A stretch of 40,720 nt of DNA from Spirochaetales bacterium (GCA_028533045.1 JAQQAP010000025.1:1-40720); one strand, 5' to 3'; shown: positions 15,354-23,396, numbered from the stretch's first letter. Notes: generated from the letters alone by a model not told the origin. A program made the numbers and translations.

Positions 15354-17030
15354 TTATTCTTCCTCTCCCCGGATCTCGACCCGTCGGATTTTTCCGCTGA
15401 TAGTTTTGGGCAGTTCCTCCACAAATTCTATGATTCGCGGGTATTTATAGGGGGCTGTGACCTCTTTGACATGGGTCTGCAGTTCCTTTATAAGGGCTTC
15501 GTCGCCCCGGTTTTTCCATTCCGGAGCGAGCACTATGGTGGCTTTGACTATTTGCCCTCTCATTTCGTCCGGTACGGCTGTTACGGCGCATTCCAGGACA
15601 GCATTGTGTTCAATGAGGGCGCTTTCTACTTCAAAGGGGCCTATTCGGTAGCCGGAACTTTTAATCACGTCGTCCGTACGGCCCACAAACCAGAGGAAGC
15701 CGTCCTCGTCCATCCAGGCCGTATCTCCCGTGTAGTAAATGCCGTCGTGGTAGACCGACTCGGTCAGTTTTTTGTCCCGGTAGTAGCCTTTGAAGAGGCC
15801 CACCGGCTTGAATTTGTCCATCATGATAACGATCTGGCCCACATCGCCTATGGGGCAGGGGGTTCCTTCGTTGTCGATAATCTGAATGTGGTAGCCCGGG
15901 GAGGGTTTTCCCATGGAGCCCGGTTTGGGTTCCATGCCGCTGAAGCAGCCCACGGCCAGGGTGAGCTCGGTCTGGCCGTAGCCCTCCATCAGTTTGATAC
16001 CCGTGTGGGCTTTAAACTGATTGTACACTTCTCCGTTAAGCGGTTCTCCCGCTACGGAACAGTGTTTGAGAGCGGAAAGGTCGTACTTCTCGAGCCCTTC
16101 GGCCAGCATATAACGGTAGATGGTGGGGGGAGCACAGAAGGTGGTTACCTGGAATTGTTCCAGCTTTTTAAGAAGGTTGGCCGGGACGAAGCTGTCCATA
16201 TCATAGACGAAAACGGCGCTGCCGCAGAGCCACTGGCCGTAAATCTTGCCCCACACCGCCTTGGCCCATCCCGTGTCGGCTACGGTAAGGTGGAGGCCGT
16301 CATTAATGACATTTTGCCAGTACTTGGCGGTAACAATATGCCCCAGAGGATAGGCGAAGTCGTGCTGTACCATTTTGGGGTGGCCCGTGGTACCCGAAGT
16401 AAAGTAGAGAAGGGAGGTGTCGTCCAGGGTGGTCCTTTCTGAGGGAGCGGGAAGAGGGAAGTCGCTCTTTTCCGAAGCCCGTTCGCCGTTGAAGTCTATC
16501 CAGGAATCGTCCCTATCTTCGGGAACTTGGCAGCCCGAATCGACATAGGCCATGAGTTCTAATGTTTCCGAACCGGCTCGGGACTCCTCAACGCTTTTGA
16601 GTACCTGTTCTTCCGCTACGGCGACAATCATTTTAATGCTTGCCGCGTTGTTGCGGTAGAGAATGTCTTTTTTGGTCAGAAGGTGGGTGGCGGGAACGGC
16701 GGCGGCTCCTATCTTATGAAGAGCCAGGAGGCAGAACCAGAATTCATATCGTCGTTTGAGGATGAGCATAACCGCATCCCCCCGTTTGATACCCCGGTTT
16801 TTGAAAAAATGGGCCGTTCGGTCCGTCTCTTCTTTTAGTTCTCCGAAGGTGATGGTCCTTTCCGCGTTATGGTCATTACACCAGACGATGGCTGTTTTAT
16901 TCGGTTCATGCTGGGCGTACCAGTCTACCACGTCATAGGCGAAGTTGAAGCCCTCCGGTACTTTGACCCGGTAGTTTTTCATGAGTTCTTCGTAGTTGTC
17001 GTATTCGCCGCTGATATATTGTCTGTACAT
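15354..17030 (-). CDS. AMP-forming acyl-CoA synthetase (acetyl/medium-chain type)
   Basis: 558 aa, ANL superfamily. It activates a carboxylic acid through an acyl-AMP to the CoA thioester. Motifs: the ATP loop LLYFTSGTTGHPK at about 207-219, MEGYGQTEL at about 340, the hinge region YYTGDTAWMDEDGFLWFVGR and DDVIKSSGYRIGPFEVES, and the C-terminal lysine Lys547 in PKTISGKIRR needed for adenylation. The N-terminus FNFAYDVVDWYAQ resembles acetyl/medium-chain (MACS-like) acyl-CoA synthetases. Substrate cannot be fixed from sequence. It lies 15 bp after the XRE-cupin regulator gene; this regulator-synthetase pair is recurrent in bacteria and implies control by a small effector bound to the cupin. 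Confidence 0.9.
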   Translation of the reverse strand: MYRQYISGEYDNYEELMKNYRVKVPEGFNFAYDVVDWYAQHEPNKTAIVWCNDHNAERTITFGELKEETDRTAHFFKNRGIKRGDAVMLILKRRYEFWFCLLALHKIGAAAVPATHLLTKKDILYRNNAASIKMIVAVAEEQVLKSVEESRAGSETLELMAYVDSGCQVPEDRDDSWIDFNGERASEKSDFPLPAPSERTTLDDTSLLYFTSGTTGHPKMVQHDFAYPLGHIVTAKYWQNVINDGLHLTVADTGWAKAVWGKIYGQWLCGSAVFVYDMDSFVPANLLKKLEQFQVTTFCAPPTIYRYMLAEGLEKYDLSALKHCSVAGEPLNGEVYNQFKAHTGIKLMEGYGQTELTLAVGCFSGMEPKPGSMGKPSPGYHIQIIDNEGTPCPIGDVGQIVIMMDKFKPVGLFKGYYRDKKLTESVYHDGIYYTGDTAWMDEDGFLWFVGRTDDVIKSSGYRIGPFEVESALIEHNAVLECAVTAVPDEMRGQIVKATIVLAPEWKNRGDEALIKELQTHVKEVTAPYKYPRIIEFVEELPKTISGKIRRVEIRGEEE

Positions 17031-17045
17031 ATTTAATCCTGTTGT

Positions 17046-17600
17046 TTAGTCTGCCATTATGAGAGCGAGAAACTCAGCCTGTGAGTCGACCGCTTTCATT
17101 CCGTGGGGTTTTTCCGAATCATAGAAGGCCGAATCGCCCTCTTCCAGTAGGTATTCCCGTCCGTTGTGGAAGAGTTTTATTTTTCCTTTTACCACGTAAT
17201 TGAATTCCTGGCCGGGGTGGGTATTCAGCTCGGGGAGGGAATCCGTTCCGGGAGCTACGGTGACCAGGAAGGGCTCCCCTTTCTTGTGTGCGAAACCGTA
17301 GGCTAAGCTCTGGTATTCGTAGGGGGCTCGTCTTTTTACTTCCGCTCCTTCTCCATTTTTTGTCAATGTGAGTGAGTGAAGATGGGGTTCGTCTCCAGTT
17401 AGCAGGGCCGAGAGCTCCACTTTGAAGTGGTGGGAAATCGCATAGAGAACCCCCACGGGAATATCACAATCTCCTCTTTCATAGGCGGCGTAATCAGCCT
17501 CGCTAATCCCGCAGGCTGCGGCCGTTTCTTCCATGGTTTCATGGGAAATACGGCGCAACTCTTTTATTCTTTCTACTATGAGTTTTACCTGTTCATGCAT
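17046..17600 (-). CDS. XRE-family regulator with C-terminal cupin domain
   Basis: 184 aa. Residues about 1-65 are an XRE helix-turn-helix (ERIKELRRISHETMEETAAA, YAAYERGDCDIPVGVLYAIS). Residues about 105-184 form a cupin barrel (HPGQEFNYVVKGKIKLFHNG, YLLEEGDSAFYDSEKPHGMK). This architecture is a one-component regulator where the cupin is thought to sense a small ligand. It is the first gene of a two-gene unit with the acyl-CoA synthetase and probably controls it and itself. The start is supported by AAGGGG 7 nt upstream. An inverted repeat at 17649-17664 in its promoter region is a candidate operator. Confidence 0.92.
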   Translation of the reverse strand: MHEQVKLIVERIKELRRISHETMEETAAACGISEADYAAYERGDCDIPVGVLYAISHHFKVELSALLTGDEPHLHSLTLTKNGEGAEVKRRAPYEYQSLAYGFAHKKGEPFLVTVAPGTDSLPELNTHPGQEFNYVVKGKIKLFHNGREYLLEEGDSAFYDSEKPHGMKAVDSQAEFLALIMAD

Positions 17601-17648
17601 AAAAGTTCCCCTTTATTTAGTCTGCTTACCCATCTAAGCTATGTGAAA

Positions 17649-17664
17649 TTGTAAAAATGTACAA
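17649..17664 (-). promoter_or_regulatory. Candidate operator upstream of the XRE-cupin gene
   Basis: Inverted repeat TTGTA-6-TACAA about 50 bp upstream of the start codon. Short and A/T-rich, so chance occurrence is possible. Its position upstream of a self-regulating type of gene is the only further support. Confidence 0.3.
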
Positions 17665-17690
17665 GGAAATTGTTCTCATCGGAACCCTAT

Positions 17691-18407
17691 TTATTGCACT
17701 AGTCCAAATACACTATGTAGAATCTTGTCAAATTCCGGCGGGTAGGGGGCTTCTATCTCTATGATTTTGTCCTCTACGGGGTGGGGAAAACGGATTTGGC
17801 GGGCGTGGAGGAGGAGTCGTTCGTTGCCGCAGTAGTCCCGGAGAATTTTGTTGTGCCGCAGGTCGCCGTGGGCCGTGTCTCCTACTATGGGGTGGCCGAT
17901 GCGGGCCAGGTGGCGGCGGAGCTGGTGGTAACGTCCGGTGACCGGTTCCGCCTGAATGAGGCTGTACCGGGAGGTGGGGAAGCGGTTGTTTCCTACGGGA
18001 ATTTCCCCTGTGAGGAGCGGGGTATAGCGGGTGAAGGCTTCCTGTTCTTCTTTGTTTTCCTTAACCACTTTGCCCTGTTTGTACTTTTGCAGGGGAATAT
18101 CAATCTCTCCTGCTTCTATGACCCAACCTCTTACTATGGCGTGGTAGTACTTATGAACTTCCCCTTTTATAAAAGAGTCGCAGAGGAGTCGGGCGGTTTC
18201 CGAGTCGTTGGCGCAGAGGACGATGCCCGAGGCGGGGCGGTCCAGGCGGTGTACCGGAGAGGGGGCGTCTTCGCCCAAGGCGGCAAAATGTTCCCGCAGG
18301 CGGTCCACCAGGGAGTCTTCGTCGGAGGAGAGGGCGGAGCGGTGTACGAGCAGGCCGGAGGGTTTGTCTACCACGGTGATGTGGTCGTCCCGGTAGAGGA
18401 TGTTCAT
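17691..18407 (-). CDS. RluA-family pseudouridine synthase, TruC-like
   Basis: 238 aa. The catalytic aspartate Asp56 lies in the HRLDRPASGIVL motif. The C-terminal core reads GRYHQLRRHLARIGHPIVGD followed by HGDLRHN and LLLHARQIRFPHP, closest to TruC, which modifies U65 in some tRNAs; other RluA members act on 23S rRNA. There is no N-terminal S4 domain, as in TruC. The start ATG has no Shine-Dalgarno (it is preceded by CTCCCC), while a TACCAT hexamer ends 7 nt upstream, so a leaderless mRNA is possible. The gene is isolated on the minus strand. Confidence 0.9.
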   Translation of the reverse strand: MNILYRDDHITVVDKPSGLLVHRSALSSDEDSLVDRLREHFAALGEDAPSPVHRLDRPASGIVLCANDSETARLLCDSFIKGEVHKYYHAIVRGWVIEAGEIDIPLQKYKQGKVVKENKEEQEAFTRYTPLLTGEIPVGNNRFPTSRYSLIQAEPVTGRYHQLRRHLARIGHPIVGDTAHGDLRHNKILRDYCGNERLLLHARQIRFPHPVEDKIIEIEAPYPPEFDKILHSVFGLVQ

Positions 18408-18455
18408 GGGGAGTATGGTAAAAGAAATTGTCCCGGTCGTCCAGAGCTGTGAGTC

Positions 18456-18690
18456 CTGCGGGGATGGGGGAGGGATAGCGCTTTGCCCCAGATTTGCCGC
18501 GCTTAAGCCTACCCGACCAGGGGGAGGGATGGGAGCGGTACCCCGCAGGGGCGGGGGGAGGGGAGGTCTGACGGGAGGAAGACCGTGAGCGACCCGGAGG
18601 CCGGCAGAGCCGGGCCCGGCCCGAGGAGTACAAGTGGAGAGCCCGGCCCGGAGCCGCGGAGCGGCGGAGGGGCCCCCCGGAAAAGGGAAT
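18456..18690. other. GC-rich, purine-biased non-coding block
   Basis: About 235 bp of very GC-rich sequence, G-rich on the plus strand, between the TruC-like gene and the sigma-54 promoter. It contains runs such as GGGGCGGGGGGAGGGGAGG, two copies of GCCCGGCCCG about 30 bp apart, and the compact inverted repeat CCGCGGAGCGG. No frame with a plausible start and ribosome-binding site is seen. It could be a structured RNA, a dispersed intergenic repeat or a barrier to read-through. Composition is sharply different from the flanks. Confidence 0.6.
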
Positions 18691-18728
18691 AAGCAAACGG
18701 GAAGGTAGTTTTTCGCTGTGTTAACCTA

Positions 18729-18753
18729 CGCAAATGTAAGATCTACGTTTGTG
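18729..18753. promoter_or_regulatory. Candidate enhancer (UAS) for a sigma-54 activator
   Basis: Near-palindrome CGCAAATGTA-5-TACGTTTGTG, with 8 of 10 pairs matching, about 55-80 bp upstream of the predicted sigma-54 start site. The position fits an upstream activator site. The bound protein may be the NifA-type product itself, though it does not match the classical NifA site TGT-N10-ACA closely. Confidence 0.5.
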
Positions 18754-18781
18754 AATCCCTGTTTTTACGGGTAAACCCTAT

Positions 18782-18797
18782 TGGCACGGCTTTTGCA
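18782..18797 (+). promoter_or_regulatory. Sigma-54 promoter of the NifA-type gene
   Basis: TGGCAC-N5-TTGCA matches the -24/-12 consensus TGGCAC-N5-TTGCW at every defined position. The predicted start is about 12 nt downstream, near 18808, leaving a short leader with a GAGGTGAGGAGAG ribosome-binding region before the ATG at 18820. Confidence 0.88.
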
Positions 18798-18819
18798 ATT
18801 ATAGAGGTGAGGAGAGAAA

Positions 18820-20397
18820 ATGACCTCTTACGAAGAAGCATTGACCCTGATTGGGAATTTGAGTCAGATCATACTGGAAGAGAAAAATCTATTTCACAGT
18901 CTCCATGAGGCCCTGGGGCTTATGGCCGGCAACATGGGATTGAAACGGAGTATGTTGACGATTTATAACCGGAAAACGGGCAAAATCTATATAAAAGAGG
19001 CTGTGGGATACAGCTACAGGGAAAAGGGAAAGGGAATTTATTCCCCCGGCGAAGGGATAACCGGAAGGGTTGTCGAACGGGGGGAAGCTATCATCGTGGA
19101 AGACATTATTGATGATTCCCGTTTTCTCAACAGGACGGGTGTTTCCGAGGAAGAAAAGGAAAGCCTCTCTTTTGTATGTGTGCCGATTAAATCGGGGGAA
19201 AATGTTATAGGGACGCTGAGTGCTCAGATGCCCAAGGCCGATGTGGAAGAATTGAAGAAAGTAGAACACCTTATGTCTATTGCCGGTACGATTATTTTTC
19301 ATGCCGTGCTTAGGACACAGGCCGAGGAGGAGGAAAAGCACGAACTGGAGGACGAGAACAGAAGGCTCCAGGAAGCGTTAGGAGAGAGAACAATGCAAGG
19401 CAGTTCCGATATGGTAGGGAACTCCAAGGTAATGCAGCGGCTTATGCAGTTGTTAAGCAAGGTCGCCGCCACAGACGCCACAGTACTCATCGAAGGAGAG
19501 AGCGGTGTAGGAAAGAGTCTGGTTGCCTGGGAGCTCCACCGGAATAGTCTTCGCGTAGAAGGTCCCTTTATCAAGCTGAATTGCGCCGCTCTACCTGAGT
19601 CGATTATCGAGAGCGAGCTGTTTGGTCATGAGAGAGGGGCCTTTACCGGAGCCCTGCAGCAGCGGAAGGGGCGATTTGAGCTGGCCGGAGGGGGAACTAT
19701 CTTTCTCGATGAGATCGGGGAGATTAGTCTGGCCACCCAAGCCAAGCTGCTGAGGGTTCTCCAGGAGGGGGAATTTGAACGGGTAGGGGGCGTAGAAACC
19801 CTTGTAACCGATGCCCGCGTCATTGCGGCTACCAACAAGAATCTGGAAGAGCAGGTGAAACTGGGAAACTTTAGGGAAGACCTTTTTTACCGGCTTAACA
19901 TTATTCCTGTTATGGTGCCCCCCCTCCGGGACCGGAAAAATGACATTGTTGTGTTGGCGGATCACTTTATAGATAAGGCCAACAGGATGAATCAGAAAGA
20001 GGTGAAGAGAATTTCCACACCTGCCATCGATATGCTTATGTCCTACCACTGGCCCGGTAATATCCGGGAGCTGGAACACGCTATCGAACGGGCAGTTATT
20101 CTTACCGATGATGATACGATTCACGGTTATCATCTGCCTCCTTCTCTTCAGATTCCTTCCCAATCGCCTCGCCACTTTGAGGAAGAGGGAACCTTGCAGC
20201 AGCGTCTGGAAGCGATTGAGTACGAGATGATTGTGGACGCCCTTAAGGCGACCCACGGTAATGCCTCCAAGGCGGCGGAGACTTTGGGACTGACTAATCG
20301 GATGATGGGGCTGCGCCTGAACAAGTACGGCGTGGATTACCGCCGATTCCGACATCCGGTTAAGAACGAAGAGGAGTCTCCCGTTCACGCCCACTAA
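18820..20397 (+). CDS. NifA-type sigma-54-dependent transcriptional activator (GAF-AAA+-Fis)
   Basis: 525 aa. An N-terminal GAF domain (about 20-165, GYSYREKGKGIYSPGEGITG, IGTLSAQMPK) is followed by a coiled linker and a sigma-54 AAA+ domain with Walker A GESGVGKS (about 225-232), the sigma-54 contact loop GAFTGA (273-278) and Walker B GGTIFLDEIGE (about 290-300). The Fis-type HTH is at about 480-505 (NASKAAETLGLTNRMMGLRL). This architecture and HTH are those of NifA/AnfA, activators of nitrogenase genes, but no nif genes lie in the window, so the regulon is unproven. The gene itself has a consensus sigma-54 promoter, implying autoactivation or control by another activator. It is followed by a long inverted repeat at 20406-20464. 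Confidence 0.9.
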   Translation: MTSYEEALTLIGNLSQIILEEKNLFHSLHEALGLMAGNMGLKRSMLTIYNRKTGKIYIKEAVGYSYREKGKGIYSPGEGITGRVVERGEAIIVEDIIDDSRFLNRTGVSEEEKESLSFVCVPIKSGENVIGTLSAQMPKADVEELKKVEHLMSIAGTIIFHAVLRTQAEEEEKHELEDENRRLQEALGERTMQGSSDMVGNSKVMQRLMQLLSKVAATDATVLIEGESGVGKSLVAWELHRNSLRVEGPFIKLNCAALPESIIESELFGHERGAFTGALQQRKGRFELAGGGTIFLDEIGEISLATQAKLLRVLQEGEFERVGGVETLVTDARVIAATNKNLEEQVKLGNFREDLFYRLNIIPVMVPPLRDRKNDIVVLADHFIDKANRMNQKEVKRISTPAIDMLMSYHWPGNIRELEHAIERAVILTDDDTIHGYHLPPSLQIPSQSPRHFEEEGTLQQRLEAIEYEMIVDALKATHGNASKAAETLGLTNRMMGLRLNKYGVDYRRFRHPVKNEEESPVHAH

Positions 20398-20405
20398 TCT
20401 TTGGG

Positions 20406-20464
20406 AATCTCCCGAATTGTTTCATAGGCGGTGGCAGCCCTCTCTATGGATAATTCGGGAGATT
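20406..20464. terminator. Long inverted repeat between the NifA-type gene and yaaA
   Basis: Perfect 13-bp arms AATCTCCCGAATT (20406-20418) and AATTCGGGAGATT (20452-20464), with an inner CATAG/CTATG pair, start 8 bp after the NifA-type stop. The right arm is followed by TCTGACAT rather than a T-run, so termination would be inefficient. The right arm overlaps the -35 region expected for yaaA, so it may also act as an operator. Confidence 0.55.
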
Positions 20465-20469
20465 TCTGA

Positions 20470-20475
20470 CATAAT
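20470..20475 (+). promoter_or_regulatory. -10 element of yaaA, leaderless type
   Basis: CATAAT ends 6 nt before the ATG at 20482 and no Shine-Dalgarno lies between. The -35 is weak and falls within the right arm of the inverted repeat at 20452-20464. Confidence 0.45.
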
Positions 20476-20481
20476 TCGCCT

Positions 20482-21243
20482 ATGATTATTCTCATGGCAC
20501 CAACCAAGGAGTGGAATCGTTCCGACCTGATTCCCCCGGTCTATTCAAATAAAACTTTAACAACTCCCCTGTTTCTTGAGGAAGCCTCCCGTCTGGACGG
20601 TCTTTTGGCCGATATTGATGTGGCGGGAATCGGGAAACTTATGAAGATAAGTGCCGATCTTGCCTCGGAGACGGTGCGGGTATTGAAGGCCCGTAGGGAG
20701 GGAGAGCTGCCGGAGAAGGCGGCTTTTTTGAGTTACGGGGGGACCTCTTTCAAGTCTATGGACCCGGAGTCTTTGAGCGGTCCCGCTTTGGAGTACGGGC
20801 AGAGGCGGGTGCGGATTTTGTCCGGGCGCTACGGGATTCTCCGGCCCCTGGACGGGATTGTGCCCTACCGTTTGGAGATGAACACCCCTTTGAATGTGCC
20901 TTGGGGCGGGGAGGTCCGTCTAAAGGCTTTTTGGAAAGAGCGGCTGGCTCCGGTTCTGCGGGAGGAGTCGGTGCTGATTAATCTTGCCAGCGGGGAGTAC
21001 TCCCGGGCGGTGGATGCTAAGGCTGTGGGGCTGAGGATGATTACTCTCCACTTTAAGGAGAAGACTGACACCGGTGGGCTGCGGACGGTGGGGATGTACG
21101 CCAAGCAGGCCCGGGGGCGGATGGTTCGGGAGCTTATGGACAGGCAGATTGAAGAGGTTGAGGCGATTAAGGCTATTGGCTTTGAGGGCTACTGTTTTGA
21201 CGGGGAAGCGAGCGGTGCCGATGACTGGGTGTTTTCCCGGTGA
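20482..21243 (+). CDS. yaaA: YaaA family protein (UPF0246/DUF328, peroxide stress)
   Basis: 253 aa, typical length. Family features: MIILMAPTKEWN at the N-terminus, FLSYGGTSFKSMDPESLS, RVRILSGRYGILRPLDGIVP YRLEM (the characteristic SGxYGxLxPxD/YRLEM core), LINLASGEYSRAVD and the final FDGEAS segment. In E. coli YaaA lowers free intracellular iron and limits Fenton damage during peroxide stress; a DNA-binding activity has also been described. The last third is GC-rich with many GGG codon contexts. The start has no ribosome-binding site, and the -10 placement suggests a leaderless transcript. The gene appears monocistronic. Confidence 0.9.
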   Translation: MIILMAPTKEWNRSDLIPPVYSNKTLTTPLFLEEASRLDGLLADIDVAGIGKLMKISADLASETVRVLKARREGELPEKAAFLSYGGTSFKSMDPESLSGPALEYGQRRVRILSGRYGILRPLDGIVPYRLEMNTPLNVPWGGEVRLKAFWKERLAPVLREESVLINLASGEYSRAVDAKAVGLRMITLHFKEKTDTGGLRTVGMYAKQARGRMVRELMDRQIEEVEAIKAIGFEGYCFDGEASGADDWVFSR

Positions 21244-21332
21244 GTGTTTAGATGTGGAACCGCTGATAGCCCGGATGACGCGGAAGGGTCAGTGTCGTGG
21301 ATTGTGTTGGATCTTTGGGAGCGAGATTTTCC

Positions 21333-21911
21333 TTAACTCTCTATTAGATCATATTCCCCATCCCGAATTGATAGTAGATTATACTCCGGGTATTTATCGT
21401 TATAACTTAGGATCTCATTGCTGTAGTTATTGGCATGGGGAAGAACGGTGTGATTGATGAAGCTAAGCGTTTGAGGTAAGGGCGAATCTTTGTGTAAGTA
21501 TTCCGGGGCGAAGAAGGGGATATGTTCCAGGGAAGTCCCAAAGATAGCCGCTCCCGCGCTGTTCCCCAGAAAGGTTTTTCCTTTGTTGAATTCCTCTTTG
21601 AAGAAATTAAAATAACCCCTTTCCTTAATACTGTTCATCAAATAAACCGGGTCACCCCCTGTGAAGTAATAGGCGTCGAAATCCTGGAGAGGCGGCTGCT
21701 CATCGAGATCAACAAAGGATGTTTGAAGTTTCATTTTGTCATGAAAAAAAGAATAGGCCTCCCGTGAACCTCTGCTGTGAGATTTCAATTCCCTGTGCGC
21801 CGTAGGGATAATGGCAAGTTTAAGGACCTTATTCTTGTGTACAATCATTTCTAGCTTTTTTTGAACTCTTTCAACAGAGAGCGATTTGGATAATAGAATT
21901 ATAGGACCCAT
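21333..21911 (-). CDS. Peptidase E-like (S51 family) protein
   Basis: 192 aa. The glutamine-amidotransferase-like fold of dipeptidase E is visible: an N-terminal strand PIILLSK, LKLAIIPTAHR, YYFTGGDPVYLM (the glycine-rich GGD turn), and the nucleophile elbow GNSAGAAIFG with the catalytic serine near residue 118, followed by HTVLPH with a candidate catalytic histidine. S51 peptidases cleave Asp-X dipeptides or cyanophycin products; the substrate here is unknown. The ribosome-binding site GAGGAGAG lies upstream of the ATG at 21911. The gene is more AT-rich than its neighbours and sits alone between YaaA and the MscS-like channel, so it may be a later acquisition. Confidence 0.82.
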   Translation of the reverse strand: MGPIILLSKSLSVERVQKKLEMIVHKNKVLKLAIIPTAHRELKSHSRGSREAYSFFHDKMKLQTSFVDLDEQPPLQDFDAYYFTGGDPVYLMNSIKERGYFNFFKEEFNKGKTFLGNSAGAAIFGTSLEHIPFFAPEYLHKDSPLPQTLSFINHTVLPHANNYSNEILSYNDKYPEYNLLSIRDGEYDLIES

Positions 21912-21959
21912 ACATAACTCTCCTCTCTTAAAAATGTTAAACTTGATCCATTCCCCAAC

Positions 21960-21986
21960 ATCCGTGATATCTGCGCCATCCGCGGT
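21960..21986. repeat. Three 9-bp ATCYGYGNN units
   Basis: ATCCGTGAT, ATCTGCGCC and ATCCGCGGT are adjacent in the gap between the S51-like peptidase and the channel gene. The pattern recalls short ATCTGCG-type repeats found dispersed in many bacterial genomes; it has no known function here. Confidence 0.5.
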
Positions 21987-22029
21987 GGGATCACAACCAA
22001 CAGACCCCCCGTTAACTGTCCCCCAAGCC

Positions 22030-23295
22030 CTACAACCAGGTCTCCGCCGGTTCTTTTAGCCGCTGTTTTAGATCCAGGCTGGAGGGGGACTGGTATACGG
22101 CCAGGTCAAAGAAGGGAATGGCTGCCAGGAGGTGGTCGAAGATGTCCGCCTGGATTCCCTCGTAGTTGGCCCAGACCTTATCTTTGCTAAAGACGTAGAT
22201 TTCCAGGGGAATTCCTTTGTCCGTGGGCTGGAGCTGGCGGACGAGGAAGGTCATGGAGTCGCTTATTTGGGGATTAGCCTTGAGATAGGCTCCCAGGTAG
22301 GCTCGGAATATTCCCAGGTTGGTCATGCGTCGGCCGTTTATCATATGGCCGGTATTGATGCTTTTTTCTTTGTTGTCCCGGTCTATTTCCTCTTTTTTAA
22401 GGGGGATGAATTCCCGGATTAAATCAATTTTTCTTAAATCTTTTAGCATCTCTTCTGAGCAAAACTTTACGCTGTTCATGTCTATGTTGATGTGACGCTT
22501 AATTCTTCGTCCTTCCGACTCACTCATGCCGCGCCAGTTTCGGAAGGAGGAGGAGATCAGGCTGTAGATAGGGACGTTTACCAGGGTTTTATCAAAGTTC
22601 TGTACTGTTACGGTTTGCAGTTTTATGTCTACCACATCTCCGTCGGCTCCGTGGGCGGGTACGCTTATCCAGTCGCCTATGCGGACCATGTCGTTCCCGG
22701 AGAGCTGAATGGCGGCGACGAGCCCCAGGATGGAGTCTTTAAACACCAGCATGAGGACGGCCGAAAGGGCCCCGATACCGGAAAGGAGCCCCAGGGCGGA
22801 GCGGTCCATGAGCACGGAAATAACCAGTATGAAGGCCATGAGGGAGGCTACTACTTTGAGTATCTGCAAATAGCCTTTAATGGGGCGGTTTTTGGACATC
22901 TCGTAGGTGCTGTAGATGGCGTTTACGGCGGTGAGGAAGGTGTTGAACAGGGTTAGTACGACGAGGATTATGTAAGAGAGGACTACCCGCTGGAAAAAGA
23001 CTTCCATTTTGTCCGACTCGGTAAAGACCAGGGGGAAGGTGAGATAGAGGAGGAGGCCCGGGACGATGTGGGCCAACTTGGGAAGGAATCCCGTTTTCAG
23101 AAGTATGTCGTCCCATTTTGTGGCGGTTTTTTTGACGAGCCGGGGAATGATGAGGGAGAGGATTTTGCGGGCTATGAGGTTCACAAGGACGGCCAGAGCA
23201 AGGAGGGCCAGAATTAGTGTCATTCGGCTTGTGAAGTTTGCTGTCAGTTCGTTCAGTCCCAGATTTGTGAAAAAGGCGATAAGTCTTCTGTCCAT
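22030..23295 (-). CDS. MscS-family mechanosensitive channel, YbdG-like
   Basis: 421 aa. About five membrane helices lie in the first 210 residues (LILALLALAVLVNLIARKIL; LAHIVPGLLLYLTFPLVF; VVLSYIILVVLTLFNTFLTA; VVASLMAFILVISVLM; and the pore helix LLSGIGALSAVLMLVFKDSI). The MscS beta domain follows (VRIGDWISVPAHGADGDVVD, VTVQNFDKTLVNVPIYSL). The RNWRGMSESEGRRIKR segment and the ~150-residue cytoplasmic C-domain match the YbdG/miniconductance branch, which answers osmotic downshock. The ATG at 23295 lacks a ribosome-binding site; TATAGT ends 6 nt upstream, which predicts a leaderless mRNA. Confidence 0.92.
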   Translation of the reverse strand: MDRRLIAFFTNLGLNELTANFTSRMTLILALLALAVLVNLIARKILSLIIPRLVKKTATKWDDILLKTGFLPKLAHIVPGLLLYLTFPLVFTESDKMEVFFQRVVLSYIILVVLTLFNTFLTAVNAIYSTYEMSKNRPIKGYLQILKVVASLMAFILVISVLMDRSALGLLSGIGALSAVLMLVFKDSILGLVAAIQLSGNDMVRIGDWISVPAHGADGDVVDIKLQTVTVQNFDKTLVNVPIYSLISSSFRNWRGMSESEGRRIKRHINIDMNSVKFCSEEMLKDLRKIDLIREFIPLKKEEIDRDNKEKSINTGHMINGRRMTNLGIFRAYLGAYLKANPQISDSMTFLVRQLQPTDKGIPLEIYVFSKDKVWANYEGIQADIFDHLLAAIPFFDLAVYQSPSSLDLKQRLKEPAETWL

Positions 23296-23301
23296 GGGAG
23301 T

Positions 23302-23307
23302 ACTATA
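23302..23307 (-). promoter_or_regulatory. -10 element of the MscS-like gene, leaderless type
   Basis: TATAGT on the minus strand ends 6 nt (ACTCCC) before the ATG at 23295. No clear -35 hexamer is seen at 16-18 bp. Confidence 0.45.
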
Positions 23308-23396
23308 GGATATAATAAGGGACTACGCCCAGCCCTTTTGACTTCTTTGTGGACAATTCACTTTTCATGACCTATGATGGGTTTGAGGAGGAAGGG

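Noticed and set aside
15348..16442. Long open frame (364 codons) on the plus strand
   Set aside because: It lies wholly inside the minus-strand acyl-CoA synthetase gene, whose motifs are unmistakable. The antisense frame shows biased composition and no recognisable family.
18151..18696. Frame of 181 codons on the minus strand through the GC-rich block
   Set aside because: It is rich in Pro, Arg and Ser, overlaps the TruC-like gene in another frame, and looks like a by-product of high GC content.
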